From Pseudomonadota bacterium (GTDB taxonomy: Bacteria > Pseudomonadota > Alphaproteobacteria > Rhizobiales > Xanthobacteraceae), in contig JAFECJ010000016.1 in NCBI GenBank assembly GCA_018242205.1, positions 1 to 64,000 of the forward strand: a DNA stretch of 64,000 nt, read 5' to 3'. Under the pieces are notes generated by a model. The model ran no database searches. It was not told the DNA's origin and saw only the letters and a list, made by a program, of their open reading frames with translations. Position 1 is the first letter of the stretch. Each line of letters begins with the position of its first letter. Shown here one piece after another: positions 33,403-41,882 of the stretch. A program made the position numbers and the translations under genes.

Positions 33403-34443
33403 ATGCCGGGCAACTTTCTGCGCACTCTGGGCGTCGACCATCCCATCGTGCTCGGGCCGATGGCCGGCGGCGCTGGCTCGCCGAAGCTGGTCGCCGCGGT
33501 GTCGAATGCCGGTGGATTGGGCTCGTTCGGCGCGGCCTATCTAGCGCCGCAACAGATCCTCGACACGGTCAATGAAATCCGCAGCCTCACATCGAAGCCG
33601 ATCGCGCTCAATCTGTTCGCCGGCGGCTACGAGCCCGACCGTGTCGTCGAGCCGGGGCCGATGATGGCGGTGGTGAGCAGGGCGCATGAGCGGCTCGGCC
33701 TCGCGCCGCCGACACTGCCGCCTAATCCCGTCTCGCCGTTCGACGAGCAGCTCGAGGCCATCATTGAAGCAAAACCGGCGTTGTTTTCCTTCACCTTCGG
33801 CGTGCCGGGCGCGGATCAAATCGCGCGCCTACAGAAGGCCGGCATTCCGGTGTGCGGCACGGCGACGACGGTCGAGGAGGCCAAGGTTCTTGCCAGTGCC
33901 GGTGTCGATGCCATCGCGGCGCAGGGTGAGGAGGCCGGCGCCCATCGCGGCACCTTCCTGCGCAGCGCCGAAGAATCGATGGTGCCGACTTACGAGTTGG
34001 TGCGCGGCGTCGTCGCGGCGACTGGATTGCCGGTGTTCGCCTCCGGCGGCCTGATGGACGGCGCCGATGTCAAACGCGCTCTTGAAGCCGGCGCCCAGGC
34101 GGCCCAGCTCGGCACCGCGTTTCTGCTCTGTCCGGAGAGCGGCATTCCCGTGCCGTATCGCGATGCGTTGCGCGCGCGCAAGGACACGACCGTGATCACC
34201 CGCGTCTATTCCGGCCGCGCCGCGCGCGGCCTGCGCAATCGCTTCATTGACGAGTGCGACGGCGTGCCGGTGCTGCCGTTCCGTCAGCAGAACGATCTCA
34301 CTCGCGCGATGCGTACCGAGTCGGGCAAGAAAGGATTGCCAGATTACATCTCGCTGTGGGCCGGCCGCGGCGTGACGCGGGCTCGCGAAATGCCGGCGGC
34401 CGAACTGGTGCGCATGTTAGTGAGCGAAATCGGCGGGCGTTAG
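33403..34443 (+). CDS. Nitronate monooxygenase (2-nitropropane dioxygenase family)
   Basis: A 346-residue FMN enzyme with a TIM barrel. HPIVLGPMAGGAGSPKLVAA near the start, FGVPGADQIARLQKAGIPVC in the middle, AQGEEAGAHRGTF (the QGxEAGGH-like FMN/active-site segment) and GAQAAQLGTAFLLCPESGIP at the phosphate site all fit the family. These enzymes oxidise propionate-3-nitronate and other nitronates, protecting against the toxins. GGAGGAG lies 6-7 bases before ATG 33403. The last 27 bases overlap the end of the convergent nitrile hydratase accessory gene. Confidence 0.92.
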   Translation: MPGNFLRTLGVDHPIVLGPMAGGAGSPKLVAAVSNAGGLGSFGAAYLAPQQILDTVNEIRSLTSKPIALNLFAGGYEPDRVVEPGPMMAVVSRAHERLGLAPPTLPPNPVSPFDEQLEAIIEAKPALFSFTFGVPGADQIARLQKAGIPVCGTATTVEEAKVLASAGVDAIAAQGEEAGAHRGTFLRSAEESMVPTYELVRGVVAATGLPVFASGGLMDGADVKRALEAGAQAAQLGTAFLLCPESGIPVPYRDALRARKDTTVITRVYSGRAARGLRNRFIDECDGVPVLPFRQQNDLTRAMRTESGKKGLPDYISLWAGRGVTRAREMPAAELVRMLVSEIGGR

Positions 34444-34797
34444 TTCGATCGGCTTGCCGTGCGGCGTGCGATCGCAGGCGTGATCCCAGGCGTCGCGATA
34501 CTCGGTCAGCATCTCGCGCGAGGCGACGCCTTTTTCCGCGACCAGCCGCTCCAAGGTTGCCAGCCAGTGCATGTAATAGGTTTCGCCGGTGTCCGGATCG
34601 CCGGCCGCCTGTGCGCGCTTGATCTCGTCGCCAAGTGTCGCCGCCCATTCGTTCCACGTGAACACGCCGCGTTCGTGCAGCGCCAGCGCGATGGCGAAGG
34701 CTTGCGCCTGCCACGGCTCCTTGAACACCGGGCCGTCATCGTCCTGCGGCACGCCCGGCACGGCGTGGGCGGCCTTCAAGGCAGCAGCGCTGTCCAT
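34417..34797 (-). CDS. Nitrile hydratase accessory protein (cobalt-type activator, P14K-like)
   Basis: A 126-residue protein resembling the beta-subunit N-terminal half, as known for activators of cobalt nitrile hydratases (NthE/P14K), which swap cobalt-loaded alpha subunits into the enzyme. Seen: PVFKEPWQAQAFAIALALHE and GVFTWNEWAATLGDEIKRAQ, then ETYYMHWLATLERLV. Its ATG overlaps the beta-subunit stop (TGATG). As the last gene of the operon it completes the minimal set alpha, beta, activator. Its 3' end overlaps nitronate monooxygenase by 27 bases. Confidence 0.9.
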   Translation of the reverse strand: MDSAAALKAAHAVPGVPQDDDGPVFKEPWQAQAFAIALALHERGVFTWNEWAATLGDEIKRAQAAGDPDTGETYYMHWLATLERLVAEKGVASREMLTEYRDAWDHACDRTPHGKPIELTPADFAH

Positions 34798-35456
34798 CAC
34801 AGCTTCTCCAGATACGGCTCGAAGGCGTCGATCGACACCTTCAACGTCGGGTCGGCGTCGTCGCCCCACAAATCGCGGGCGTCGAACACCACGGTGTAGA
34901 GCCACTGCGGATTGTCGCCCTTGCCGTGGGCGTTGCTGTCCGGAAAGACGTGGCAGCCATTGATGCGCTCGACGACGCCAACATGGCCGCGCACGTAGCG
35001 CGGCAGCCGCGTGTGCGTCACCGGGTTGATATTCTTCGCCCGCACCTTGTCGCCCGGCTTGAACGCCGCCGGACCTTGCGGCTCGCGGCCGAAGCTGCCG
35101 CGCACCTCGCAACGCTTGACGTCATTGAGCGTGAACGGTCCGCGTTGCAGCGGCGGGCTCTGATGCAACGAATGACCGGCCGCGATCTCGTCGGCGCCGA
35201 TCATATGGCGTTCGACGAGTTGGTTCTCGATGGCGAGAAACCACTTCTGATAATAGGAGCTGGCCAGATAGACTTCCGGCGGCAGCGACTCGCGGGCAAA
35301 GCGTTGCGAGTCGATGTTGACGCCGCCATTGGCGCCCATCGCGCGCACCATGGCCATGACTCGGCCTTCCCATTCATGATGGAAGGTCGGTTCGTTGGCC
35401 TCCGGCTCAACCTTGCCGAAGCCGTCCATCCCGCCCATGTCATGAACGCCGTTCAT
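34797..35456 (-). CDS. nthB: Nitrile hydratase subunit beta
   Basis: A 219-residue subunit. [20 protein letters not shown] at the start, HHEWEGRVMAMVRAMGANGG, then a C-terminal SH3-like barrel (FKPGDKVRAKNINPVTHTRL, PRYVRGHVGVVERING) are all standard. The heterodimer with alpha hydrates nitriles to amides in the cytoplasm. Its start overlaps the stop of an 11-residue miniature ORF (ATGA) whose first six residues are the same as its own; AGGG 10 bases upstream inside that ORF is the likely ribosome site. Confidence 0.96.
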   Translation of the reverse strand: MNGVHDMGGMDGFGKVEPEANEPTFHHEWEGRVMAMVRAMGANGGVNIDSQRFARESLPPEVYLASSYYQKWFLAIENQLVERHMIGADEIAAGHSLHQSPPLQRGPFTLNDVKRCEVRGSFGREPQGPAAFKPGDKVRAKNINPVTHTRLPRYVRGHVGVVERINGCHVFPDSNAHGKGDNPQWLYTVVFDARDLWGDDADPTLKVSIDAFEPYLEKL

Positions 35457-35488
35457 GACAAAAGATCCCTGTCGTGCACGCCATTCAT
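35453..35488 (-). CDS. Miniature ORF between nitrile hydratase alpha and beta genes
   Basis: Reads [11 protein letters not shown] and stop. Its ATG overlaps the alpha stop (ATGA) and its TGA overlaps the beta ATG (ATGA), so a ribosome can pass from alpha through this frame to beta. The first 18 bases match the first 18 of the beta gene except at three third-codon positions, all synonymous. It is either a vestige of a small duplication of the beta start or a coupling peptide; expression is unproven. Confidence 0.4.
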   Translation of the reverse strand: MNGVHDRDLLS

Positions 35489-36126
35489 GATTTCAGTTCC
35501 GTCGGGTTCTTCGGCAGGCCGGTGCCGATCATGGAATCGCGGGTGACGAGTTCGGCGAGTTTGTCTTCGCTCCAGCCATCGGTACCGGCGGGACGCATCG
35601 GCAGCACCAGGAAGCGCGTCTCCGCGGTCGAGTCCCAGACGCGGATCTCGATGTCCTTCGGCAGCGTGACGCCGAAGTCGGCGAGCACGCCGCGGGGGTC
35701 CTTCACCGCGCGCGAGCGGTAGGGCGCGGCCTTGTACCAGACTGGCGGCAGGCCGAGCACTTCCCAAGGATAGCAGGAGCACAGCGTGCAGACGACCATG
35801 TTGTGGCGCTGCGGCGTGTTCTCGACCGCGATCAGGTGATCGCCGACGCGGGCGACATGGCCGAGCGTGTTGACGGCTTTGGTCGCATCGTCGAGTAACG
35901 CTTTCTTGAATGCCGGATCGGTCCAAGCCTTGGCGATGACGGCGGCGCCGTTACGTGGGCCGATCTTGGTCTCGTACATCTCGACGATGGCGTCGAGTGC
36001 CTTGGGATCGACGTAACCCTTCTCGGTCAGGATCGTTTCTAGCGCGCGCACGCGCAACTGCGTCTCCGACAGTTCGGAATGGTCATGATCGTGGTCGTGG
36101 TGATGATGATCGTGGTCGTGTGCCAT
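35485..36126 (-). CDS. nthA: Nitrile hydratase subunit alpha, cobalt type, with His-rich N-terminus
   Basis: A 213-residue catalytic subunit. The metal claw is Cys113-Thr-Leu-Cys116-Ser-Cys118 in [15 protein letters not shown]; Thr in the second place indicates a non-corrin Co(III) enzyme (iron enzymes have Ser). The two outer-sphere cysteines are oxidised to sulfenic/sulfinic acids after metal insertion. The first 16 residues are nearly all His and Asp ([16 protein letters not shown]), shaped like a metal-binding tag and not a usual feature of the core enzyme. The deaminase gene ends 33 bases upstream on the same strand, and the beta chain and activator follow. Confidence 0.96.
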   Translation of the reverse strand: MAHDHDHHHHDHDHDHSELSETQLRVRALETILTEKGYVDPKALDAIVEMYETKIGPRNGAAVIAKAWTDPAFKKALLDDATKAVNTLGHVARVGDHLIAVENTPQRHNMVVCTLCSCYPWEVLGLPPVWYKAAPYRSRAVKDPRGVLADFGVTLPKDIEIRVWDSTAETRFLVLPMRPAGTDGWSEDKLAELVTRDSMIGTGLPKNPTELKS

Positions 36127-36159
36127 GGTGCGCAGTCTATCGTGGTGCTACCGAATGCT

Positions 36160-36633
36160 TCAATCCCACACCCCTTCATGCAATTCCGCCGCTTCGTCCT
36201 CGAGCAGCGGGCCGACCACCTCGGTGGGGCGCTGGCCGGCGGCGAACACGGTGCGGCAGGGCAGCGACAGAGTCGGGTTCTCCGGGTGGTCGCCGGTGAT
36301 CTCCTTGAGCCGCGTTTCCGACAGGCCGTAGACGATGCGGCCGATGCCGGCCCAGTAGATGGCGCCGGCGCACATGGCACAGGGCTCGGCCGAGGAATAA
36401 AGGGTGCACTCGGCGAGTTCCTCGGGCTCGAACGCTTTGCAGGCGGCGGTGGCGAGCAGCCGCTCGGCATGCGCGGTCATGTCGCCGTCCGGCAGGTAGC
36501 CGTTTTCCGCTTCGAGCAGCACCTCGCCGTCGGGTCCCGCCAGCACGGCGCCGAACGGGTGATTGCCGCGCTCCAGGGCGCGGTCGGCGACGTCGAAGGC
36601 GAGCCGCAACAGATCTTCGTCGGTGGTCGGCAT
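36160..36633 (-). CDS. Nucleoside/cytidine deaminase-like protein (guanine deaminase/TadA superfamily)
   Basis: A 157-residue zinc deaminase. The zinc site is clear: His-Ala-Glu in MTAHAERLLATAA and Pro-Cys-x-x-Cys in SSAEPCAMCAGAIYWAGIGR. HPFGAVLAGPDGEVLLEAEN near the N-terminus matches guanine deaminase/dCMP-type relatives more than TadA, but substrate cannot be settled. ATG at 36633 is used, two codons into the longest frame. It lies just before the nitrile hydratase genes in the same direction, so it may be the first gene of that operon, and it is divergent from the TRAP permease genes. Confidence 0.85.
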   Translation of the reverse strand: MPTTDEDLLRLAFDVADRALERGNHPFGAVLAGPDGEVLLEAENGYLPDGDMTAHAERLLATAACKAFEPEELAECTLYSSAEPCAMCAGAIYWAGIGRIVYGLSETRLKEITGDHPENPTLSLPCRTVFAAGQRPTEVVGPLLEDEAAELHEGVWD

Positions 36634-36696
36634 ACTCAACACATTCCTTGCCGGCCTCGTTTAGCGCGAAGCCGGCTGCTATGTCATCATGGCATC

Positions 36697-37212
36697 ATGG
36701 ACCGGATCGCCGACGCAATCGATAGCCTGACCGCCCGCATCGGCCGTGCCGTCGCATGGCTGGTGCTCGCCATTGTCCTGCTGCAATTCGTTCTCGTCGT
36801 CGCCCGTTACCTGTTCGGCTTCGGCTCGATCTGGCTCAATGAATCCGTCATGTACGGCCATGCCGCCTTGTTCCTGCTCGCCGCGGCCTGGACGCTGGGA
36901 AGCGGCGGCCACGTCCGGGTCGACATCTTCTATGCCGGCGCGTCGCCGCGCGGCCGCGCGTGGATCGACCTCATCGGCAGCCTGCTGCTGCTCATGCCGT
37001 TCGCGCTGCTGCTCTTGTATCTGTCGCTGCCGTTCGCCGCACGCTCCTGGGCCATCCTTGAGCGCTCGCAGGAAACCAGCGGCCTGCCGCTGGTCTTCGT
37101 GCTCAAGACTTTGGTGCCGGTCTTCGCCGGGCTGATGGCGCTGCAGGGCATCGCCCAGGCGATCCGCAGTTGGGCCGTGCTTCGCGCCGGGAGGCACAAT
37201 GTCGCTTCCTGA
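36697..37212 (+). CDS. TRAP transporter small permease (DctQ)
   Basis: A 171-residue protein with four TM segments: AVAWLVLAIVLLQFVLVVAR, then SVMYGHAALFLLAAAWTL, LIGSLLLLMPFALLLLYLSL and LKTLVPVFAGLMALQGIAQA. The pattern and GSGGHVRVDIFYAGASPRGR (between TM2 and TM3) fit the DctQ family. It overlaps the large permease gene by 14 bases. No DctP-like binding protein gene is found beside it in the window, although one is needed for function. Confidence 0.9.
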   Translation: MDRIADAIDSLTARIGRAVAWLVLAIVLLQFVLVVARYLFGFGSIWLNESVMYGHAALFLLAAAWTLGSGGHVRVDIFYAGASPRGRAWIDLIGSLLLLMPFALLLLYLSLPFAARSWAILERSQETSGLPLVFVLKTLVPVFAGLMALQGIAQAIRSWAVLRAGRHNVAS

Positions 37213-38572
37213 ACTATTTTCCATCCTGTTGGTGGTTGTCGCCATCGGCGCGCTGATGATCGGCTATCCGGTGGCGCTGACGCTCGCCGGCATCTCGCTC
37301 GGCTTCGCCTTTCTCGGCGACGCGCTCGGCCTGATGAATTTCGCCATTCTCGGCGCGCTGCCGCAGCGCATCTATGGCGTCATGACCAATGACGTGCTGC
37401 TGGCGCTGCCGATGTTCGTGTTCATGGGCGTGATGCTGGAGCAATCGCGCATCGCCGAGGATCTGCTCGAGCGCGTCGGCCGCCTGTTCGGCCGGCTGCG
37501 CGGCGGTCTCGGTTTTGCCGTCGTGCTGGTCGGCGCGCTGCTCGCAGCCTCGACCGGCATTGTCGGCGCCACGGCGGTGACCATGGGCCTGATCATGCTG
37601 CCGGCGATGCTGCGCCATGGCTACGATCCGCGGCTCGCCGCCGGCACGGTGGCGGCGTCGGCGACCTTGGCGCAGATCGTGCCGCCGTCGACGGTGCTGG
37701 TGGTGCTCGGCGATCAGCTCAACATCGCCTATCAGGCGGCGCAATTGTCGAGTGGCTCGTTCGCACCGAATGTCGTGTCGGTCGGCGACCTGTTCGCCGG
37801 CGCCATCGGCCCCGGGCTGCTGCTGGTGACGCTCTATCTCGCTTATGTCGCGCTGATCGCCTGGCTGAAGCCGCGCAGCGCACCCGCGGTCACCGCCACA
37901 CCGGTATCATCCGGCGGCCTGATCGAGGCGCTGCTGGCGCCGGTCGTGCTCATTGTCGCCGTGCTCGGTTCGATCCTGTTCGGTGTCGCGACGCCGACGG
38001 AGGCCGCGTCGGTCGGCGCGGTCGGCGCCATCCTGCTGGCGTGGCGGCGCGCGCCGATCGGCGCATTGCTGCGGCCGGTGGCGGAAAAGACAACGCAGAT
38101 CACGGCGATGATCTTCCTCATCCTGATCGGCGCTACGATGTTCAGCCTGGTGTTTCGTGCGCTCGGCGGCGACGATCTGGTGTCGCGCGCGCTCACGCAT
38201 CTGCCGGGCGGCGTTGCCGGCGCGGTGCTGGTGGTGATGCTGGCGATCTTCCTGCTCGGCTTCGTCATGGACGCCTTCGAGATCGTCTTTGTCGTGGTGC
38301 CGATCGTCGCGCCGGCGCTGCTCAAGCTGCCCGGCATCGATCCGGTCTGGCTCGGCATCATGATGGCGGTCAATTTGCAGACCTCCTACATGCACCCGCC
38401 GCTTGGGCCCACGTTGTTCTACCTGCGCGGCGTCGCGCCGCCGGAGATCACGACGCGGCACATCTATGTCGGCGTCATCCCGTTCGTACTCATCCAGCTG
38501 TTCGCGCTGATCGTGCTGTGGTTCTGGCCGGGGCTTGCCACCGCGCTGCCGCACGCGTTTTATGGGCGGTAA
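37199..38572 (+). CDS. TRAP transporter large permease (DctM)
   Basis: A 457-residue membrane protein with about 12 TM segments, the sodium-coupled channel of a TRAP importer. ALPMFVFMGVMLEQSRIAED and TGIVGATAVTMGLIMLPAML are DctM signatures. Its length is close to the mannitol/chloroaromatic-type DctM branch. Together with DctQ it would move an organic acid; the SDR dehydrogenase and acyl-CoA dehydrogenase genes that follow in the same direction suggest the substrate is oxidised after activation, but no ligase gene is adjacent. Confidence 0.93.
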   Translation: MSLPELFSILLVVVAIGALMIGYPVALTLAGISLGFAFLGDALGLMNFAILGALPQRIYGVMTNDVLLALPMFVFMGVMLEQSRIAEDLLERVGRLFGRLRGGLGFAVVLVGALLAASTGIVGATAVTMGLIMLPAMLRHGYDPRLAAGTVAASATLAQIVPPSTVLVVLGDQLNIAYQAAQLSSGSFAPNVVSVGDLFAGAIGPGLLLVTLYLAYVALIAWLKPRSAPAVTATPVSSGGLIEALLAPVVLIVAVLGSILFGVATPTEAASVGAVGAILLAWRRAPIGALLRPVAEKTTQITAMIFLILIGATMFSLVFRALGGDDLVSRALTHLPGGVAGAVLVVMLAIFLLGFVMDAFEIVFVVVPIVAPALLKLPGIDPVWLGIMMAVNLQTSYMHPPLGPTLFYLRGVAPPEITTRHIYVGVIPFVLIQLFALIVLWFWPGLATALPHAFYGR

Positions 38573-38590
38573 CAAAGAGGGAAGACGCCG

Positions 38591-39367
38591 ATGAAAGCCG
38601 CCGACATGTTCAACCTGGCCGGCCGGGTCGCGCTGGTGACCGGCGCGTCGTCCGGCCTCGGTCAGCAGTTCGCCCGGGCGCTGGCCGACAATGGCGCCGC
38701 GGTGGCGCTGGTGGCGCGCCGCGCCGAGCGGCTGGAGGCCTTCAAGGCCGAACTGCAAAAGTCGGGCGCCAAGGTTGTCGCCATCGAAGCCGACGTCACC
38801 GACCGCGATGCGATGATCGCGGCCTTCGACAGTGCGGAAAAAGCACTCGGTACCGTCACCATTCTGGTCAACAATGCCGGCATCGCTCATGGCGGCCGGG
38901 CCGTCGAGTTCACGCCGGAGGATTGGCGCCGCATGATGGCGACCAATCTCGACGCGGTGTTCTACTGGGCGCAGGAAGCGGCGCGGCGCATGCTCGCCGC
39001 CAATAAACAGGGTTCGATCGTCAACATCGCCTCGGTGCTCGGGCTGATGGTGGCGAAGGGCGGCGCGTCCTATGCCACGGCCAAGGCCGGCGTCGTGCAA
39101 CTCACCAAGGCGCTGGCCGTTGAGCTGTCGTTCAAGGGCATCCGCGTCAATGCCATCGCGCCGGGCTGGTTCGTCACCGAAATGAACGACGACTATTTGC
39201 TGAGTGACAAGGGCGCCGCCATCAAGCGCGAGATTCCGATGGGTCGCTTCGGCAATAAGGGCGATCTCGACGGCGCGCTGCTGCTGCTCGCCTCCAACGC
39301 CGGCGCCTATATCACCGGCGCCACCATCGTCGCCGACGGCGGGCAGGTCATCCAGATCAAGGGCTGA
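38591..39367 (+). CDS. SDR-family oxidoreductase
   Basis: A 258-residue classical short-chain dehydrogenase/reductase. NAD(P)-binding GASSGLG (about residues 20-26), NNAGIAHGG, and the Ser-Tyr-Lys active site in SVLGLMVAKGGASYATAKAG. The C-terminus is standard (TGATIVADGGQVI). A 3-hydroxyacyl or 3-oxoacyl substrate is plausible from its neighbour, an acyl-CoA dehydrogenase, but the family is too broad to say. It starts 18 bases after DctM, and a palindromic repeat separates it from the next gene. Confidence 0.9.
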   Translation: MKAADMFNLAGRVALVTGASSGLGQQFARALADNGAAVALVARRAERLEAFKAELQKSGAKVVAIEADVTDRDAMIAAFDSAEKALGTVTILVNNAGIAHGGRAVEFTPEDWRRMMATNLDAVFYWAQEAARRMLAANKQGSIVNIASVLGLMVAKGGASYATAKAGVVQLTKALAVELSFKGIRVNAIAPGWFVTEMNDDYLLSDKGAAIKREIPMGRFGNKGDLDGALLLLASNAGAYITGATIVADGGQVIQIKG

Positions 39368-39375
39368 CTTTCTTG

Positions 39376-39501
39376 TCCCTCCCCGCTTGCGGGGAGGGTG
39401 ACCGGCGAAGCCGGTCGGGTGGGGTCTTCCCCATCAAGTGCTAGAACCCCACCCGGCTCCTCACTTCGTTCGGAGCCACCCTCCCCGAAGTCGGGGAGGG
39501 A
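39376..39501. repeat. Composite palindromic repeat between SDR and acyl-CoA dehydrogenase genes
   Basis: Ends tccctccccgcttgcgggga and tcggggaggga are inverted; gaccggcgaagccggtc is a further perfect hairpin. Same family as the znuA-znuC repeat. Confidence 0.85.
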
Positions 39502-39516
39502 TGAAGAGGCAGAGCC

Positions 39517-40743
39517 ATGGACTTCAATCTCTCTCCCGAACACGAGGAATTGCGCCTGAAAGTGCGCAAGTTCATCGATGAGCATGTCCTGCCGCTGGAG
39601 AAGGATCCGGCGAACTTCTCCGAATACGAGAACATCCCGCACGCGCGGCTCGAGCCGGTGCGCGAGAAGGCGCGTGCGCTCGGGCTATGGGCGCCGCAGT
39701 CGCCAAAGGAATATGGCGGCATGGAGTTGCCGATGGTCGCCTGGGCGGCGATCTACGAGGAAGCGGCGCGCTCGATCTTCGGACCGCTCGCCATCAACTG
39801 CATGGCGCCGGACGACGGCAACATGAACATGCTGCGTCTTGTCGGCACGAAAGAGCAGAAGGACAAGTGGCTGGCGCCGATCGTCGCCGGCAAGGTGCGC
39901 TCGGCTTTCGCCATGACCGAGCCGGCGCCGGGCGGCGGTTCCGATCCGACCATGATCCGCACGCGCGCTGAAAAGAAGGGCGGCAAATATGTCGTTCACG
40001 GCCGCAAGTGGTTCATCACCGGCGCCGACGGCGCGTCGCATTTCATCCTGATGGCGCGCACCTCGGACGACGCGCGCAAAGGCCTCACGGCGTTCCTGTT
40101 TCACAAGGATCAGCCGGGCTGGCGCATCGTTCGCCGCATCGAGATCATGGGGCCGGAAGAACATGGCGGCCATTGCGAACTCGAATTCGACGGCCTGGAA
40201 ATCCCGGAAGAAAATATCCTGCTCGGCGAAGGCGAGGGCTTGCGCCTGATGCAGGTGCGGCTCGGACCGGCGCGGCTGACGCACTGCATGCGCTGGACCG
40301 GGTTCGCCAAGCGCTGCGTCGAGATCGCGCAGGAATACGTGGCGCGCCGCGAGGGCTTCGGCATCAAGCTCGCCGATCGCGAGAGCGTGCAGATCAAGCT
40401 CGGCGAAGTCGCGCAGCAGATCCAGATCGCGCGGCTGCTGACCATGCATGCCGCGTGGATGCTCGATCAGGGCGGCCGCGCCCGCAAGGAAGTGTCGATG
40501 GCCAAGGTGCACGTCGCCAATGCGCTGCATCAGGCCGCCGACGTTGCCATCCAGTTGCAGGGCGCGCGGGGCTTCTCCAAGGACACCATCGTCGAATGGC
40601 TCTATCGCTACGCCCGCTCGGCCAAGCTGGTCGATGGCGCGTCCGAAGTGCACATGATGGTGCTCGCCAAGTTCATGCGCCAGGAAGGCCAGGACTTCTG
40701 GCAATGGGGCCCGGGCGAGGGCCGCCGTAACGCGCGCTCCTAG
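39517..40743 (+). CDS. Acyl-CoA dehydrogenase family protein
   Basis: A 408-residue flavoenzyme introducing a double bond into an acyl-CoA. The N-terminal helical domain begins MDFNLSPEHEELRLKVRKFI; AFAMTEPAPGGGSDPTMIRT is the FAD/substrate segment; the C-terminal domain carries DVAIQLQGARGFSKDTIVEW, where this group often has the flavin-binding QxxGGxG. The sequence looks like the subgroup sometimes fused to phosphotransferase domains (ACAD10/11-like). Substrate chain unknown. It follows the SDR gene across a repeat. Confidence 0.92.
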   Translation: MDFNLSPEHEELRLKVRKFIDEHVLPLEKDPANFSEYENIPHARLEPVREKARALGLWAPQSPKEYGGMELPMVAWAAIYEEAARSIFGPLAINCMAPDDGNMNMLRLVGTKEQKDKWLAPIVAGKVRSAFAMTEPAPGGGSDPTMIRTRAEKKGGKYVVHGRKWFITGADGASHFILMARTSDDARKGLTAFLFHKDQPGWRIVRRIEIMGPEEHGGHCELEFDGLEIPEENILLGEGEGLRLMQVRLGPARLTHCMRWTGFAKRCVEIAQEYVARREGFGIKLADRESVQIKLGEVAQQIQIARLLTMHAAWMLDQGGRARKEVSMAKVHVANALHQAADVAIQLQGARGFSKDTIVEWLYRYARSAKLVDGASEVHMMVLAKFMRQEGQDFWQWGPGEGRRNARS

Positions 40744-40820
40744 TCCGGCAAGGTAGGGAAGCCGCGCGCCGGCCTGTGAATTCGGCTACACTTAATAATT
40801 GCCGAATCAGGGGCCCCTGG

Positions 40821-41882
40821 ATGTCCGTTGTGCCCGTGCAGCCCGGCCTGTCCTATGCCGCGACCGGCACGCGCCCGGAACCGATGGCTGTTGCCGCCAA
40901 TGGCGGCGGTGGCGCAGCCGGCGCGGCCACAGCCACGACGGCGGCCGCGGTCGAAGCCGCCATTGTCGATCCGCTGATTGCGGCTTTGACCGAGGCGCTG
41001 GCCACGGCGGCGCCGCGGCAGAACGGTTTGGCGCCCTTATTTGCCGATCTCGAAGTCCTGCTGGCCCAGCCGGACCTGCCGCAAGCCGTCCGTGATGCCG
41101 GACAGGCGCTCTTGAATCTCAGACTGCCGGGCGATGTGGTGAATGGCCCGAGTCTGCAGCAGGCCATTGCGCGTTCCGGCATGTTCCTTGAGGCGATGCT
41201 CGCCAGTGGCAAGCTGCCCACGACAGCGAGCGACAACATCAAATCCGCGCTGCAGGCATTGCGCGGCGCGCTGCAGAATTATCTCGGCATCGATAATGCG
41301 CCGGCGGATCTGCACCTGCCGCCGCCGTTGCCGCCGTTCCGCGGCTCGCTGCCGGTGGCGCAGCCGCCGGTGCCGGCCTCGATCGTCGATACCGGCTTGC
41401 GGCAGGCAGCCCTCAAGGTGCTGTCGCAGACCGACGCGGCGATCGCGCGCCACGTCATGCTGCAGATCGCCTCGCTGCCGGCATCACAGCAACCGTCGCA
41501 CCCGCCGGACGATCACACGCAGCGTCTGGTGTTCGACATCCCGTTGGCGACGCCGACCGGCACCGCTGTCATGCAATTGCAGATCGAGCGCGAGGCGCCG
41601 CGCGACCGTAATCAGCCGGCGCCGGTGTGGAGCGTGCGCTTTGCCGTCGATGTCGAGCCGCTGGGCGCGGTGCGTGCGCGGGTGTCGCAGATCGGCGACC
41701 GGACCAGCGTCACCATGGTCGCCGATCGGCCGGCCAGCGCCGCGGCGCTGCAGCAGCAGATCGCGCGGCTGCAGATCGCGCTCACTCAGGCCAATCTGCA
41801 ACCCGGTGATCTGCATTGCCTCAGTCACGAGGCGCCGAAGGCCTCGGCGCCGCAGGGCCAGTTCGTGAACCGCGCGTCATGA
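40821..41882 (+). CDS. FliK-like (flagellar hook-length control C-domain) protein, orphan
   Basis: A 353-residue protein. The first 170 residues are low-complexity with Ala/Thr-rich and proline-rich parts; the last 120 resemble the FliK C-terminal domain: TAVMQLQIEREAPRD, then VWSVRFAVDVEPLGAVRARV and ALQQQIARLQIALTQANLQP. Such domains gate substrate switching in type III export through contact with FlhB. Here the next gene, overlapping by ATGA, encodes an isolated FlhB-like domain, and no other flagellar gene is around. Similar stand-alone pairs (YlqG/YlqH type) occur in other bacteria with unclear roles. The ATG start at 40821 is a judgement; a GTG at 40776 is possible. Confidence 0.7.
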   Translation: MSVVPVQPGLSYAATGTRPEPMAVAANGGGGAAGAATATTAAAVEAAIVDPLIAALTEALATAAPRQNGLAPLFADLEVLLAQPDLPQAVRDAGQALLNLRLPGDVVNGPSLQQAIARSGMFLEAMLASGKLPTTASDNIKSALQALRGALQNYLGIDNAPADLHLPPPLPPFRGSLPVAQPPVPASIVDTGLRQAALKVLSQTDAAIARHVMLQIASLPASQQPSHPPDDHTQRLVFDIPLATPTGTAVMQLQIEREAPRDRNQPAPVWSVRFAVDVEPLGAVRARVSQIGDRTSVTMVADRPASAAALQQQIARLQIALTQANLQPGDLHCLSHEAPKASAPQGQFVNRAS

